From assembly GCF_020085105.1 (NCBI RefSeq), contig NC_058055.1, positions 15,005,822 through 15,069,821 on the forward strand: a stretch of 64,000 bases of DNA, read 5' to 3'. The DNA is from Siniperca chuatsi. Lineage: Eukaryota > Chordata > Actinopteri > Centrarchiformes > Sinipercidae. The position numbers and the translations under genes were made by a program. The notes beneath the pieces were generated by a model. That model made no database searches, was not told where the DNA came from, and worked only from the letters and a program-made list of their open reading frames with translations. Positions 23,701 to 39,655 of this stretch are shown piece after piece (position 1 is the first letter of the stretch; every line of letters begins with the position of its first letter).

Positions 23701-25456
23701 GTCTGTACATTTAGGAGAACATGGCAATTTCCTGTGGTTCCAGAGCTCACCTGGAGAAAGACTCGGTGGCTCAGGTAAGTGTCTGTTTGTCTTTTTTGTC
23801 TGCTTGGAGACCAGAGTATTGTAGTCTATATCCGTCTAACCATTAAATAACCACTCTTGTGTCTCTGCCACAGCGATCTGTGTTTCGTACATTCCTTATG
23901 TATGGATTTCACTTCCTGGTGTGGTTCCTATGTGTGAGAGGGATCAAGGACACGCAGTGCGGCTTCAAGCTTTTCACACGTGAGGCTGCGATCAAGACCT
24001 TCTCTTCTCTCCACGTAGAGCGATGGTAAGGACTCGCACTCCACCATGGACACTTTATTACGTAGCGTAATGATGCAATGGGCTGTCATGTGCCTGTGTG
24101 TTAAAAGAGTAAACCTGCTGAGCTGTTCGGCTGGATCTTTGGAAAAAAATATTGTTTTATAACAACAAATCTGTCACTTATTTTGCAATCACTGAAGCAT
24201 TTGTCCGTATGATGACACCGTCTTGTAATAAAATATATACAGTGGTGTGAAAAGGTGTTTGCCCCCTTCCTGATTTCTTATTTTTTTGCATGTTTGTTAC
24301 ACTTAAATGTTTCAGATCATCAAACAAATTTAAATATTAGTCAAACATAACACAAGTAAACAACAAAATGCAGTTTTTAAATGAAGGTTGTTATTATTAA
24401 AGAGAAAACAAAATCCAAACCTACATGGCCGTGTGTGAAATAGTGATTGCCCCCTGAATCTAATAACTGGTTGGGGGCAAACACTTTTTCACATCACTGT
24501 AAATAAGATTGGCTTGCCTAAATATTTGCCAACATTTGATTTAAGTCAGGAACTATCTATCTATCAAAAAATTAGCTAACAGTACAACAAATCTGACCAG
24601 ACATTTGATGCTAGTTTTCATTCCGTGACCAGTTTTAAATACTCAGTGGTATGGACACAATTAAGTCAGTACCAAAAAACTACTGATGTTCCATACCCAG
24701 CCCGTGTGACTCCACCACTTTTTTTTAAAGCTGCAAAAAAACAGAGTTTTAATGCAACTGTTGTGGACTTTTATCTTTCTTCTCACAGGGCTTTTGATGT
24801 GGAGCTCCTGTATATTGCCCAGTGTTTTAAAATCCCCATAGCAGAGGTGGCGGTCAACTGGACTGAAATAGAAGGTAGGTTTTTCATGGAATATGTGGAC
24901 ATGTGTCTTCCCACTGTGCCACCTATCTGTAGTTCTATAAATATATCTGTTGAGTGTGTTTGCAAGTTTGTGATTGGCTGATTCTTATTTATTTTTTATT
25001 TATTCTGGTTATTCTTTATTTTCATTGTAACATTTTGTTAGAAAATGCATAGTGTGGGTGTTTCTAGCCGTTCATCTTTGAACTCTTCCAGTTTTGTTCT
25101 ATTTTGCTTGATTTAGTTTGTCTGTTTTGACTGACAAATTTACTGTATGAGTGTTGCTTTCCTGTCGATGCTTCGCTCAATTTATAAAACATTTTCAGCT
25201 ACTTACCTAAGCCTACTTAGTACTGCTGTGATGAAGTCTTTTCTGATGGAATTATTGCATGGCCTATCAGCAGTAAATGTCAACAAACTGTCATATTTCC
25301 ATCACTTGAGAATAAAGTGCCTGTGCGTTTGCTCTGCCAGGGTCCAAGCTGGTCCCGTTTTGGAGCTGGCTGCAGATGGGACTAGACCTGATTTTCATTC
25401 GCCTGCGCTACATAACCGGAGCCTGGACGCTGCAGTCAAAACACAAGACTGACTAG
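20800..25456 (+). CDS. alg5: Dolichyl-phosphate beta-glucosyltransferase
   Basis: ALG5 is a family-2 glycosyltransferase of the ER membrane. It transfers glucose from UDP-glucose to dolichyl phosphate; the product supplies the last three glucoses of the N-glycan precursor. Coding exons: 20800-20862, 22169-22337, 22802-22848, 23104-23172, 23309-23401, 23498-23611, 23715-23774, 23874-24025, 24789-24874, 25341-25456. Phases match and give 322 aa (human about 324). An N-terminal hydrophobic anchor ([20 protein letters not shown]) precedes the catalytic domain. Seen motifs: [19 protein letters not shown] (about 103-112), [21 protein letters not shown] with the metal-binding DxD (161-163), [35 protein letters not shown] and [20 protein letters not shown]. 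The start is the first ATG of an exon with a strong donor (GTG|GTAAGT). Confidence 0.96.
23030..23044 (+). promoter_or_regulatory. CTCF core-motif match in alg5 intron 3
   Basis: CCAGTAGGTGGCAGC fits CCASYAGRKGGCRSY at every position. It lies 60 bases before the acceptor of exon 23104-23172. Occupancy is unknown. Confidence 0.4.
24240..24499. mobile_element. Tc1/mariner-type MITE in an alg5 intron
   Basis: A 260-base element with near-perfect 27-base terminal inverted repeats, beginning CAGTGGTGTGAAAAGGTGTT; the right end read in reverse begins CAGTGATGTGAAAAAGTGTT. Both run on into TGCCCCC. It is flanked by TA on each side, the target duplication of Tc1/mariner transposons. It has no open frame, so it is non-autonomous. 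It lies in the intron before alg5 exon 24789-24874. Confidence 0.85.
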
Positions 25457-25953
25457 CCAATCAGACAAGCCCTGGTATCATAAAGACAGCCTATGATAGG
25501 GCCATCAAACCTTTGGATGAGGTGGGATTAACAACTGTGTCCATCAGTCACTGTAATCAAGAACAAAGAACAAAGTACAGCACATCACATCCTTTTCCTT
25601 TCCAGACGTCATTTGATGTGAAATAATGACGCAGTGGCAAGTTCTTCAAGGTCCTGCCTATTTTATTTTATTTTTTATCCGGATTTGGGCTTGTGATGGC
25701 CACTGTTAGACGCACACTTCTGTTGCCACGGCTTACAGAATGTCTGTATGACTGATCCGTGTACTAAGTTACTTAATGTTTATTTTGTCATCTGTAAGTG
25801 AGAAAGACTTGTAGTGAAATGTGGAGGATCTGTGAATCTGTGTGTCATGATTCTGACAGGTAAAATGAATGTTATATGAGATTTTCAAAAGGCAGGGGTT
25901 GTATTTTGGAGGAAACAGGGCCATGGGTTGATGGGCTGGATGACTTGAATCAA

Positions 25954-25959
25954 AATAAA
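25954..25959 (+). terminator. alg5: Candidate alg5 polyadenylation signal
   Basis: AATAAA (within CAAAATAAAAAAATG) about 500 bases after the alg5 stop. It implies a 3'-untranslated region spanning 25457 to about 25980. Confidence 0.5.
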
Positions 25960-26000
25960 AAAATGTCAATGATTTGATTATCATTATTAACCTACTAATT

Positions 26001-26324
26001 ACAGCTGCAACAATTTTTAATTAAAAAGAATTATTGATTAATTAGTCGAAATCAAGTAGTTGATCAACAGAAATATAAGTAATTTTTCAAGCAAAAATGC
26101 CAAACATTTGCTGATTCCAGGTTCTCAAATGTAAAAACTTTCTGTTTTTTTTTTTTTTTTTTGGTCTTAAGTTGCTGTTTAATGACTTGATTGGATCAAA
26201 CAAAACATTTGAGCTCTAGGATATTGTAATGGGCTGTTTTCTGATATTTTATAGACCATACAGTTAATCAAGAAAATTATCGTAAGATTAGTTAATAATG
26301 AAATTAATTGTTAGTTGCAGTCCC
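26001..26324. mobile_element. AT-rich non-autonomous transposon, probably hAT-related
   Basis: Begins ACAGCTGCAACAATTTTTAA and ends TTAGTTGCAGTCCC, so the ends are inverted (GCTGCAAC / GTTGCAG). The interior has the phrases TTTTTCAAGCAAAAATGCCA and TTTATAGACCATACAGTTAA, which I recognise from a very common teleost repeat. No coding capacity. The superfamily is a guess. Confidence 0.6.
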
Positions 26325-27399
26325 GCAACAGTACAAAAACAACAGCAAACAGAAGTGCTTAACAAGAGGAAGAAAAAAGATAATTTATAACGATAGAGAA
26401 AATGTGATGTAAAAACAGTAAGGTAAAGGGCACAAACCACAAAACATAAACTTATCAAATCAAAAAGCCAAAGACAACTAATGGTTTTTAAAAAGTGCAC
26501 TAATATGGCTTCTCTGAGACTGTGGGGGGCTGTTTTTGAGGGTCGAGGAGCAACAACAGCAAAAGCAATCGAATATAATGTGACAGGAACCCAATAGAGA
26601 CAAGCTTAAACTGGTGTACTGTGTGATCTACATTTTGTATTTGTTAAAAGCCTCGCTGCATAGTTTTGGACCAGTTAAAGCTGAGCTAGAGAATATCTGC
26701 TGGGAAGATCTTACTTCTTTTCCCAAATCTTTAAGCTGAAGGAGTTACTTGCAATGTTACTTGTCTGTTTTTTGTTTTTTAAAAAAAAGCAGGACTGAGC
26801 AAGTGATTTCTCACAGAGCTCAAAATTTGCATTAGAATCGGGCGTAATCCAAAGAGTTTTTACACTGTGTTTAACATAGTTAAGTTGTATTATAGGAGTA
26901 TTCTGTAATAGTATAGTAGCGTTATATAGTATTCTGATCTTCTACCAGTCAGCTTCCTGTCTCTTTGCATCACACACAAAGCCTCACCCTGCTAATGTAA
27001 TTTTTCATAAAGTGCTTGATATCTTGCTGCAAAATTTAACAGATGCACTTATGCATCTTAACACACAGGGCGCACAGGGTGACTGTGCATGACTGCTTCC
27101 ATCTTAGGTTCCCATATTGGGGACCAGGGTCTCTGTCAGGCATCCTTAAGAGCAAACTATGCTCAGGAAAATATAAATATTATTACTAGAAATCTGCAGG
27201 ATCTGACTCCACTCAGTTTATTTAATTTGGTATAAAATTAGATTTAACAGCTAAAAAACCTCAGATGAAGTTATCTGGGATCAGCTGTATGAAATTTTAT
27301 GGAGGGTAGGGGATTATCATGCATTTGGCCTATCCTTGACATGAAAGAGAGCCAAAGTCATCCCTTTGCCTGTCTCCTAAGCATCATGTAGACATCTTC

Positions 27400-29330
27400 T
27401 TGGAAAGCGTTTTTGCGGTCTGAGCAAATGAAGTTCTTCATAGTGCTGTTTTCTTGCGCAAGCCTGAGGTCTAGAGTTCGTGCTGATGCGGATGTCTCTG
27501 GGGCCCCCCGGAGCCCCGGGGAGCGCATCCTGTTTGAGCCCTGTCTGTCTGTCTGCCCTCTGCAACCAGACAAGACACAGAGAGCGCCAATGAATCATTA
27601 TCTGGCTGCTCTTTTCTAGTTCCCTGCCTCGGAGTCAGCTCTTCAGTGAAAAGGTGACGAGTAAAAGATTAACATGAGGAATGTACTTCTCATGTTAATC
27701 TCAAGTCGTACCTTCACTGTGAGGAAGGGGTTTCACTTTAACTTCTATGTGTTGCCAAAAGAGATAACTGTAAATTGTAAGAACCCAAAGAAAGCACATG
27801 CAATGCTAGACATGACTCCCAATTTATTGTCTACAGGTGGGGTGGATGACAACGCTAAAACCGCATGAATAAACCAGTCATTATTTGTCTGTTTTCTTGT
27901 TATGCTCATTTCTAAAGCTTAAACAAGCAGCTCGTTTATAGTGTTCCTCGTTTTACCCTGGTAACTCCTCGCTCTCGGCTTTCCTGGCGTTCCCTAGACC
28001 AGACTTCGGACATCACTGGCTTTGCTAGACCAGCGCCTATTTGTGGCACACCGGCAGCTTATCCTGGTGGTGCATTTTGATGTTGGGGGTTGGGGGGGTC
28101 ATAAGGTTTTTGACAGGATCCCCAGAGTGGTTTCACTTCGTGTTGGGAGTATTGTTATGTTCCGCAGCAGTTGCTGTAAACTGAAAATGTCAAACTTGTA
28201 GACTCACTGTCGCCAGCCGGGCTTGCGTCATTAACTGGACCAGTCACGGCACTCCCAATGAAGGATCGTGTCCATCCGCAATGAGAAAGACCTCTGTATG
28301 GCTCCCAACAATAGATGATGAAACAACTTCGATTTTAAGATTGGGGGGGGGGGGGACACCAAGCTTGATTTCACAACACTATTTAAATCGCGGTGAAGGA
28401 CGGCGGATAGTCCCTCCTCCAGGCCATATTTTACTGTTGGGCTACACATTTTAGACTACAGGTGCACGGTGTGTGCGTGTGCGCGCGTGCACATGAAAGT
28501 AATAATAGCCGAAATAGCTATTTAATGGCAGATTTGACTAGGTCCCAGTTGGAATTGCTATATAACTTCACACGCTAATATGAAAGATAAACAATTATAG
28601 AATCTAAACTAATTTAAACATAGGCTCCCAGCACCTATAATCCAGGCTAAACACCACTGGCAAACAGATGCAGCCTGCTTTAAAGACAAAAGATAAATCA
28701 TTAAATGGGCGCATGTCTCTTCCATCATCATTGTACTGGGATCCGCCTCCTTAATCCCTATTAATATTATACTATGATTATAATGTACCGGTATATGAGC
28801 AAAGAAATAACAAAGCATTAATAAAAGACAGGGTGGAGGAATAATACCAAAGGACGTACCACAGACATTTAACTTTATGAATGATACAGGTGTAACACAA
28901 ACACATTGTAAAACGCTATAAGAACATTATGACGACTACAGCATTTGTTGTTTAGGGATTTCCGTCCATTCATGAGAATAGTGTGGAAAAGGGGAACAGG
29001 TGTGATAGTTTTTCTTCCCGGCCAACTGTGCCTGACTGGGAGACTGGGCATGGCTCAGGTGGGACCCACATACATACATACATGCGCGTTCGCGTACGCG
29101 CGTGCTGCTGCGGGGCCTGAATCTGAAATCCCTGAAATCCTGGGAAAGTTCCAGGAGGAGGAAGGCGGAGGGATCTTACATGCAGGCGCTGCGGTTCCAG
29201 CCAGGCTGACGCCGCCGAGGCTGTGTGGCGCTCGGCTGGGGCTGCTGGAGGAGTGGAGGCTCCGGGCTCTTCAAACCTGCGTCAATAACACAGCAGACTG
29301 CCAGGACAACACCGGAAGATAGTGCGACTA
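27400..29330. other. GC-rich stretches between alg5 and smad9; possible smad9 promoter or 5' exons
   Basis: Two GC/CpG-rich patches (27470-27560 and 29060-29290) stand out from AT-rich surroundings. The first holds a run of GTCTG repeats and a CAGAC, which are SMAD-binding elements. The second holds GC-rich SMAD-like boxes (GACGCCGCC). Smad9 coding begins at 32607 and its upstream exons are not defined, so these are the best candidates for its promoter or non-coding first exons. I cannot place a transcription start or a sure exon. Confidence 0.35.
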
Positions 29331-30283
29331 TACCTTCACAATAAAAGCGGAAATTCAATCATTTGTAGTTTAGCTATGCGCGATGGCCCGCACGACCATT
29401 TGAGTCTGCCACAGGGAAAACACTGCAGTAGAAATGTAGTGATTGTGTAAATTTGCACGTAGACCCAATTGGTGCTCTGTAAAACTAGGTAAAAATATGA
29501 TTATCAAATGTGCGATTTCCTGATGATATTCACTTAATAAGGAATAAGTATTGATTCCTAATATAACATTTATTTTATGTTTTTGTTGTCATTCACTAAT
29601 ATGTATTCCGGTGTGCAAAATCTTAAAGCTTTATTAAAAGTAGCATTGTGATTCCATTAAAACGTAAAATGTAATTTACACATAAACAGAATATTGAAGC
29701 AGAATTATATTTAAAACTGTTAAGGTTATTTTACTATTTTTACAAATATATATATACTGCAAACTTTATATGCAAGAAAAACAATATTAATTATTAGGCT
29801 ACATAATTAATATAAAAAGTTTTAAATTATTCTCTAAACTCCATATTAATTGCAGCGTTTCACACAACCGGAATTTCTCGATTTTCTGATAACACACACA
29901 AACACAAACACACACACAATATATAGATTTTAAAAAAAAATCTTTATGAAGCTATATTTGGCCATCACCATCTAATGGGGTGTACACAGTAAATGTAGAA
30001 TCATAGGCTAATATAACATCAGTTGAATTTATAGCCCACACACCTCTCTTATTTAGGCCTATTTATTTTTTGATGGTTTAGCCTATTTGGTAGGACACCA
30101 AACCAATTTTTTCTCCTTTTGTATTTATGAAATAATTTAGGACATGAGCACCTATACACCTTGCAGCACATAGCCTACAGTTTGTCAACAATGCTTTTAT
30201 TTTGAAACATGCGACTGGATCTAGTTTTTATTGAGGCTGACTTGACACTTCAACGTCAATCCACACACGCTCACAGACACAAT

Positions 30284-30310
30284 CCACACACACACACACA
30301 CACACACACA
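30284..30310. repeat. (CA)n microsatellite
   Basis: Thirteen CA units upstream of smad9. Confidence 0.9.
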
Positions 30311-31715
30311 AGCCTACATACAAACAGCACACACCTTCGTTACTGTAGTGTGCTGGCCTGATCTTCTACAGACAGGGAAGTCTCCACACGCACACAGCTG
30401 TCTGCGGTGCACTTGTTACCACAACAGAGGTGAGAAAATAAACAAATTCTGTATATTTCCAGGATTTTTTTTTAATGTCCTATGTTGTTGTGGATTTGTT
30501 GCCCAGTTAAATATTTAAGATAGTTGTTGTTAATTATTCGTAATCGTGTGCTCACTGGCGCTGTCGGACAACTTTTTGTGGATTAAATATTCTATTATTA
30601 TCATACATTAACGTGATGGCTTTGGACAAATATAATGTTATAACTGAGTACAGATCAGTGATCAATAGATAGGTCTGCTATTTTGAGCACAAATGTAAGA
30701 ATATATTTTAAAAAAATAGTAATTAGGGTTCTCTTTGATACATGTACTTAATTCAGTGGTTGAACTTAAGTTTATAGTGACATGTTGACTGATTTGCTTC
30801 TGATCACATATTGTACCGTCCGTCAAGGTGTGCGTTTAGACGTTAGGGCAGAACTTGGATTCTGTAGCGGGAAATTGACTTGTAGTAGTAGTAAAAGGAA
30901 GCTGGCGTGTTTACTTTTTTGGGAAGGGGTGTCCTGGTGATAAAGCATTAGGTAATTAGCCTATCTGAGCCTGCAGACTGAGTGACGCCAGGCTGCACAA
31001 GCAGCAGCGGCAGACTTGATGCCGCATTGAGCTTGTGCGCTTTTGCTGTCATTGTAAACCTCAGCTGTCTGTTTGTCTGCGGGAAACCAGTGTCGGTCAC
31101 ATTTCTATCAACAAGCTTAGGACATAATATATGCTGCTCACACTACTTATTACCTGTGTGTATTTTGAGATCCATCCATTGAAAAGTAGATTAAAGAAGA
31201 AACTAATGTGGTTAGTTCTGTTGTGTATTTTAGAATGATAGCGTGTCCAAGCCAAAAGCTGTGGTTACAAGAGCTTCCAATCCACCTTTATAGACTCTTT
31301 GCCTGCCAAGAGGGTTTTTTTATCTGCATTAGATGCGCATAAACAAACAGGCGTGCAGAACGAGCGGCTATAATCTAACATGCACTACAACAATAGGCTA
31401 CTACACGTAGCGTAACGTTTCTACCATATGTGTCAAACATGATACTCTGTACCGCAGGGAGGTTCTGCTACAGGAGATTTAAAAAAGTAGATCACCACTA
31501 TTGAGTCTCAGACATACTTTACTGTATGAATATTTGAGAAAAGTTTGAGAGGTGTATCAGTAAGATGGTGCTGCTGGAGTGATAAGTGACTAAAGGGTTG
31601 CGTGATTATGATCGGGACTCACCTAGGCTACTTAATTAAAGTGGAATTACTATATATTGCTATATCACCTATTTTTTACATGGACAGAAAGAGTCCAACA
31701 CAAAAACAAGGAGAG

Positions 31716-31740
31716 CTCTCTCTCTCTCTCTCTCTCTCTC
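31716..31740. repeat. (TC)n microsatellite
   Basis: About twelve TC units, followed by TGTC repeats and a C-rich run to 31780. Confidence 0.9.
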
Positions 31741-32447
31741 TGTCTGTCTGTCTGCCTGCCTCCCTCCCCCTCTCCCCTCCTGTCCTGTGATGTGTTCTGG
31801 CCAGACACTATGGCTCCTGGGCGTCAGTGGCATGATCATACAAAATAGAGGCCAGAAAGGACATTCCTCATTGTTGGTGAATCTAGAAATGAGCTTGGCC
31901 ATCTTGCCCTGCTCTTTCTGAGACCGTTTTTGGTACTGTTTCATTTTCTCCATAGAGAATAATAACCTTGTTGTTCAGCTTGTAGGAGATCAGTTTGGTG
32001 CAGGCATGGTCTCTGTAACAGTGTCCTGCTGATACAGCCTCATTATCATGGAAATCCACCTCTAATGCCCAGATTGTTAAATATGAGTAGTTTTTGGTTA
32101 TGTGGTGTTCAGTCTTTGATTTCACTCCAGACCATCTTATCATCTTAGTGACTCTGGCTAAATTCCCCTTACAATTAAATCCCAAGGTCTCTTTTCTGCC
32201 CAACCTCTGAACTCTTTCTCCAACCATGCATCTGTTTCTGCTAAATTAGCAGTTAATACTATCTCTCACTTCTCTTGCCAGATGATTGAAACTTGACCTG
32301 GATTTCTGACTGTGTGAGGAATAACCTTCCCTGCAGGAAGCTTTGAATCCAGAGCTGCCCGATCCTGTGCCTACACAGAGAGGAGATTTAGAGTTTGCGC
32401 TGCACTGGCGTGAGTTCAACTCTTCCACCAGCGCTGCTCGGAAGTAA

Positions 32448-36498
<4,051 letters not shown>

Positions 36499-37871
36499 CA
36501 TGAACACACACACACACTTTTTTGTGTGTGCTGTTGGTCCTTCACATAGGTAGTCATAGATCTGAATGTTCTGCTATGTCCAGGTATTCTGTCCTATGGT
36601 CCCTCTCTTGACATCTCAAATAAAATTACAAAAATATGTTACCCTCAGCTTTGTCACATCCTCATCCTGAATTTCATTTAGCTAATTTACAGCTCATGTA
36701 GTTAAATGTTCCTTAATTTCAGTATATGATAAAGCCTTTATCCTCTCTGTTTTCATCGGGACATTAACTGCATTCCAAGATAAGAAAAATTCAGATATAT
36801 TTGTAGGTACTCAAGGACTTGTGTTTATTATGTGTTATAAATGTTATTATGGTAGTATGTACTGTATTTACATGTGTTGACTAATGTTTGACTGTATGTA
36901 CTGGTTGCTTTTAACTTGTTACATTAAAGTTGTTTTTTCTTTAAGAATCTAAATTTTTATAAGATTTGAATTTATACAGCTATGTTTCCTCATCTTAAAG
37001 AACAAAGCATCACATTGCAATACAAACACACAGAAGTTTCTCAATGATAGCGTCGTCATTTTACTCTCATATTCACAGCTCAGGGTATACACTTCAACTG
37101 AAAAACACAGAAACAACATACAGTACATGACTTCTCCCTGCCACTCTTCAACACAAAGCCAGCAGAGCCAGAGTGACCAATATTCATCCCACCAAACTTA
37201 ATTTGTGTTCCTTTTTGTATACAGTTAGAGGTTACTGTTTGCAACAGTTTCAGATAAACAAGGATATAAAATCTTGTGTTAAAAACAAGTCCTGAAAGCC
37301 CCACTTGACAGAGTAGAGGCTACAGAGATGCATAACACAACTGATTGTCACATGTAACATCACTTCATGTTCAAGAGGAAACATTAAAACACACAGAAGA
37401 TCAATAATTCATTAACAGAAAACAGCCTCAAAAGTATCACATAAGTAAACACACAAAGAAACTGTAATGTTTAACGGCAATTATGATCCAATGCCTTCAT
37501 TATTATTGCCACATGAAGAAAGATAACAGAAATAATGTAATTTGGCAGAGTAACTAAAAAGTAACTGAAAAGAAATGTTGGCTTGTATTTAGGAAATTAT
37601 ATTTTCTAGGCAGCACCAGCCATGGTTTGATTACATGTTCAGTCTTCCACTTCAGAAATTCACGCCTTTTGAGGGATTTATGTGTGTTAATCTAGTTTAG
37701 TCCACCATGCCTTTAAAACATCCCATGATTACCATGTTATTCTTTCTTCTGCATGGCTGTCTGGCTTGGGAAATTCATGTTTACAGTGTATGGTTACTAT
37801 TCATTTATGCATGAGGTGCCAGTGTTTCTTCAGTGTTCTCTATTCATCACAAATGCACTGACCGGCCGGCG
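36499..37871. other. Convergent 3' regions of smad9 and rfxap
   Basis: Smad9 ends to the right here and rfxap ends to the left, with about 1.4 kb between stop codons. Most of it is probably 3'-untranslated sequence of one or both. No gene or transposon is recognised. Confidence 0.5.
36619..36624 (+). terminator. smad9: Candidate smad9 polyadenylation signal
   Basis: AATAAA about 120 bases after the stop. An ATTAAA at 36923-36928 is a second candidate for a longer transcript. Confidence 0.5.
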
Positions 37872-39655
37872 TCAGCAGCCCTGGAACTGCTGCTGTGATT
37901 GGCTGCGGCCCTGTGTGGCCAGGAGCTGCTGCTGCTGCTGCAGGAAGCTGATCACCTCTGGACTCCTGAGCAGTGACTGAAGGACACACACAGACATTAA
38001 TTTTCAGAGCAAAATACAACAACAAATATTTCTGTAGATCCGATGCCTATATGTCTTTTTCTGAATAAATGAGGGGAGAAAAGCAACAAATGCAGATGCT
38101 TTCATACAAGATGGGGGCATTTTCCTGTCATGGCTCCACTTCTTCCCTTAACGGGAGGGGTTTGACGAGTATGAAAATGACACTAAACATATGGCAAGCA
38201 ACACTAACTGTCCTGGAGGGTCATGGTGGCCCTTACAAAGATGCTTTATGTTGTTTTTTCCTGTAATTTGTCACCCATCTATAGTTGCATCATGGCAAAA
38301 TCAGTCCATCTGACCAGCTACAACTCACCAGTCTTTTCTGGTTGAGGACCTGCTCTATCAGGGAGGGTCTGGCTGGCCGGTCCCCCATAGCACCCAGACG
38401 CTGTTTGTTCACAGACACAGGCCGCTCCTCTGAGTTTTCCTGATTAGCACAAAAAAAGACAAAAACAAGCAATTAACTGGGGGAGTTTTGTTTGTGTTGT
38501 GGTTCAGTAAAGTCTGGAAAAACAGGGTCAATAAGTTCATCCCTGGTAATGTAAACTGCACTGTAAACTGAGGTTGCTCTCAAATTCCTTTCTCCTCCAG
38601 TCATCTACATCAGTGATTCCCAACCAGGGGTACTTCTGCAGTTACTAAGTGGTATGTGGAAAAATTGTGACTCTCAGCTAATTTGAAAAAGATAGAAATT
38701 ATGATTTGATAACATATATCCAGATATTTGTGTTTAGGAGAAAAATCAACACACAAGTAAGATTACACATTTGTGTGATGCTGATCTTTATAGTTACTGT
38801 CACAATAACTTACCAACTATGGAAGTCTGCATGCCTCAGTTTTCCACCAACCTGAATCAGTTTTAAGTTGAGTAAGACTGCAGAAAGACTAGTTAGAAAA
38901 AAGACAACAAAAAGGCAAGAGTAAAGATACTATAAATGCTTGAAACAACGACTTTCTGTCACTCCAAACGGCAGTAGTACAAATGCAAACTTGGCCGAAA
39001 ACTACTAAAAAAATACCATTGAACAATACCATAAAGCCATCCCATATATCAACGGGGTATGATAAACGAGTACGTATGCCCATCTGATAGGGCTGTGGCG
39101 GTACGTCGGGCAAAAAAGGTTGGGAACCACTGATCTGCATGTAGACATGGGTTGTAATAAAAGTCTACTTAACGGTTTGTATGGAATGTCTCTAAGTATG
39201 AAAGTATCTATGAAGCTTAATCTTACATCGAGTTTTCCACTAGACATGGCCTGATCACTCTTCTTCTTCTTGTACTTGTCTTTGTACATCTTGTTGCGGT
39301 GTTTTTTGCACATCCACGGTTTCCTCTGCTTGGCCACCTGCGTTGTGGTCTCCGTGCACCCCTCATAGGTGCACTGTTTGGGTGCGGTGTCGCCCTCCGA
39401 GGTCTCCTCGTCGTTGAGCTCCTCCGGGCTGGCGGCGCTGTCTCTGGGATCTGAAGTGTCCAGAACGTCGCTCTCCTCGTCCGGATCGTCCATATCGTAG
39501 GAGGAGACGTTGTTGTCTGGTTCGTGTGGCGTTATCACATTTCTGCTGTCGACTACTCCGCTCTTACTCACGTAGTACCTTTGTCCGTCTTTAGTGAGTA
39601 GGAGAGTCGACTCTTTGTCCTTATTTGCTGATGCTGAATTGTCATCTTCGCTCAT
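37872..39655 (-). CDS. rfxap: Regulatory factor X-associated protein
   Basis: RFXAP, with RFX5 and RFXANK, forms the nuclear RFX complex that binds the X box of MHC class II promoters. Coding exons: 39227-39655, 38329-38439, 37872-37976; phases join, giving 214 aa. This is shorter than human RFXAP (about 272), chiefly because the human N-terminal Ala/Pro-rich part is absent. Order of parts: acidic N-terminal region with DVLDTSDP and EELNDEET; conserved CTYEGCTETTTQVAKQRKPW and CKKHRNKMYKDKYKKKKSDQ, a basic putative nuclear localisation segment; then RPARPSLIEQVLNQKRLSLL and the Gln-rich C-terminal helix (RSPEVISFLQQQQQLL) needed for complex assembly in human. I chose ATG 39653-39655 (MSEDDN); the open frame goes 15 bases further upstream but has no ATG there. 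Confidence 0.95.
38611..39132. mobile_element. hAT-type non-autonomous transposon in rfxap intron 1
   Basis: A 522-base element with ends CAGTGATTCCCAACC and GGTTGGGAACCACTG (14 of 15 inverted match). Flanking 8-mers ATCTACAT (38603-38610) and ATCTGCAT (39133-39140) differ at one base, a clear hAT target-site duplication. No transposase frame. Confidence 0.88.

Larger units (their letters stand above)
29331..32330. other. smad9 upstream region, no gene recognised
   Basis: AT-rich sequence with a (CA)n at 30284-30310 and a (TC)n at 31716-31740. Open frames here are simple-repeat products or lack any family features. The smad9 5' leader probably enters at about 32335-32606, just before the start codon. 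Confidence 0.4.

Noticed and set aside
27413-27619. Small frame with a hydrophobic start (MKFFIVLFSCASL) like a signal peptide
   Set aside because: No cleavage-site pattern followed by a known peptide, no Kozak support, no similar protein recalled, and a GC-rich region makes long frames by chance.
28945-29322. 125-codon frame upstream of smad9
   Set aside because: Composition follows the CpG-rich DNA, with no domain or conserved motif; more likely promoter or untranslated exon.
31602-31953. Frames with (SerLeu)n or (ArgGlu)n runs
   Set aside because: These are translations of the (TC)n microsatellite on either strand.
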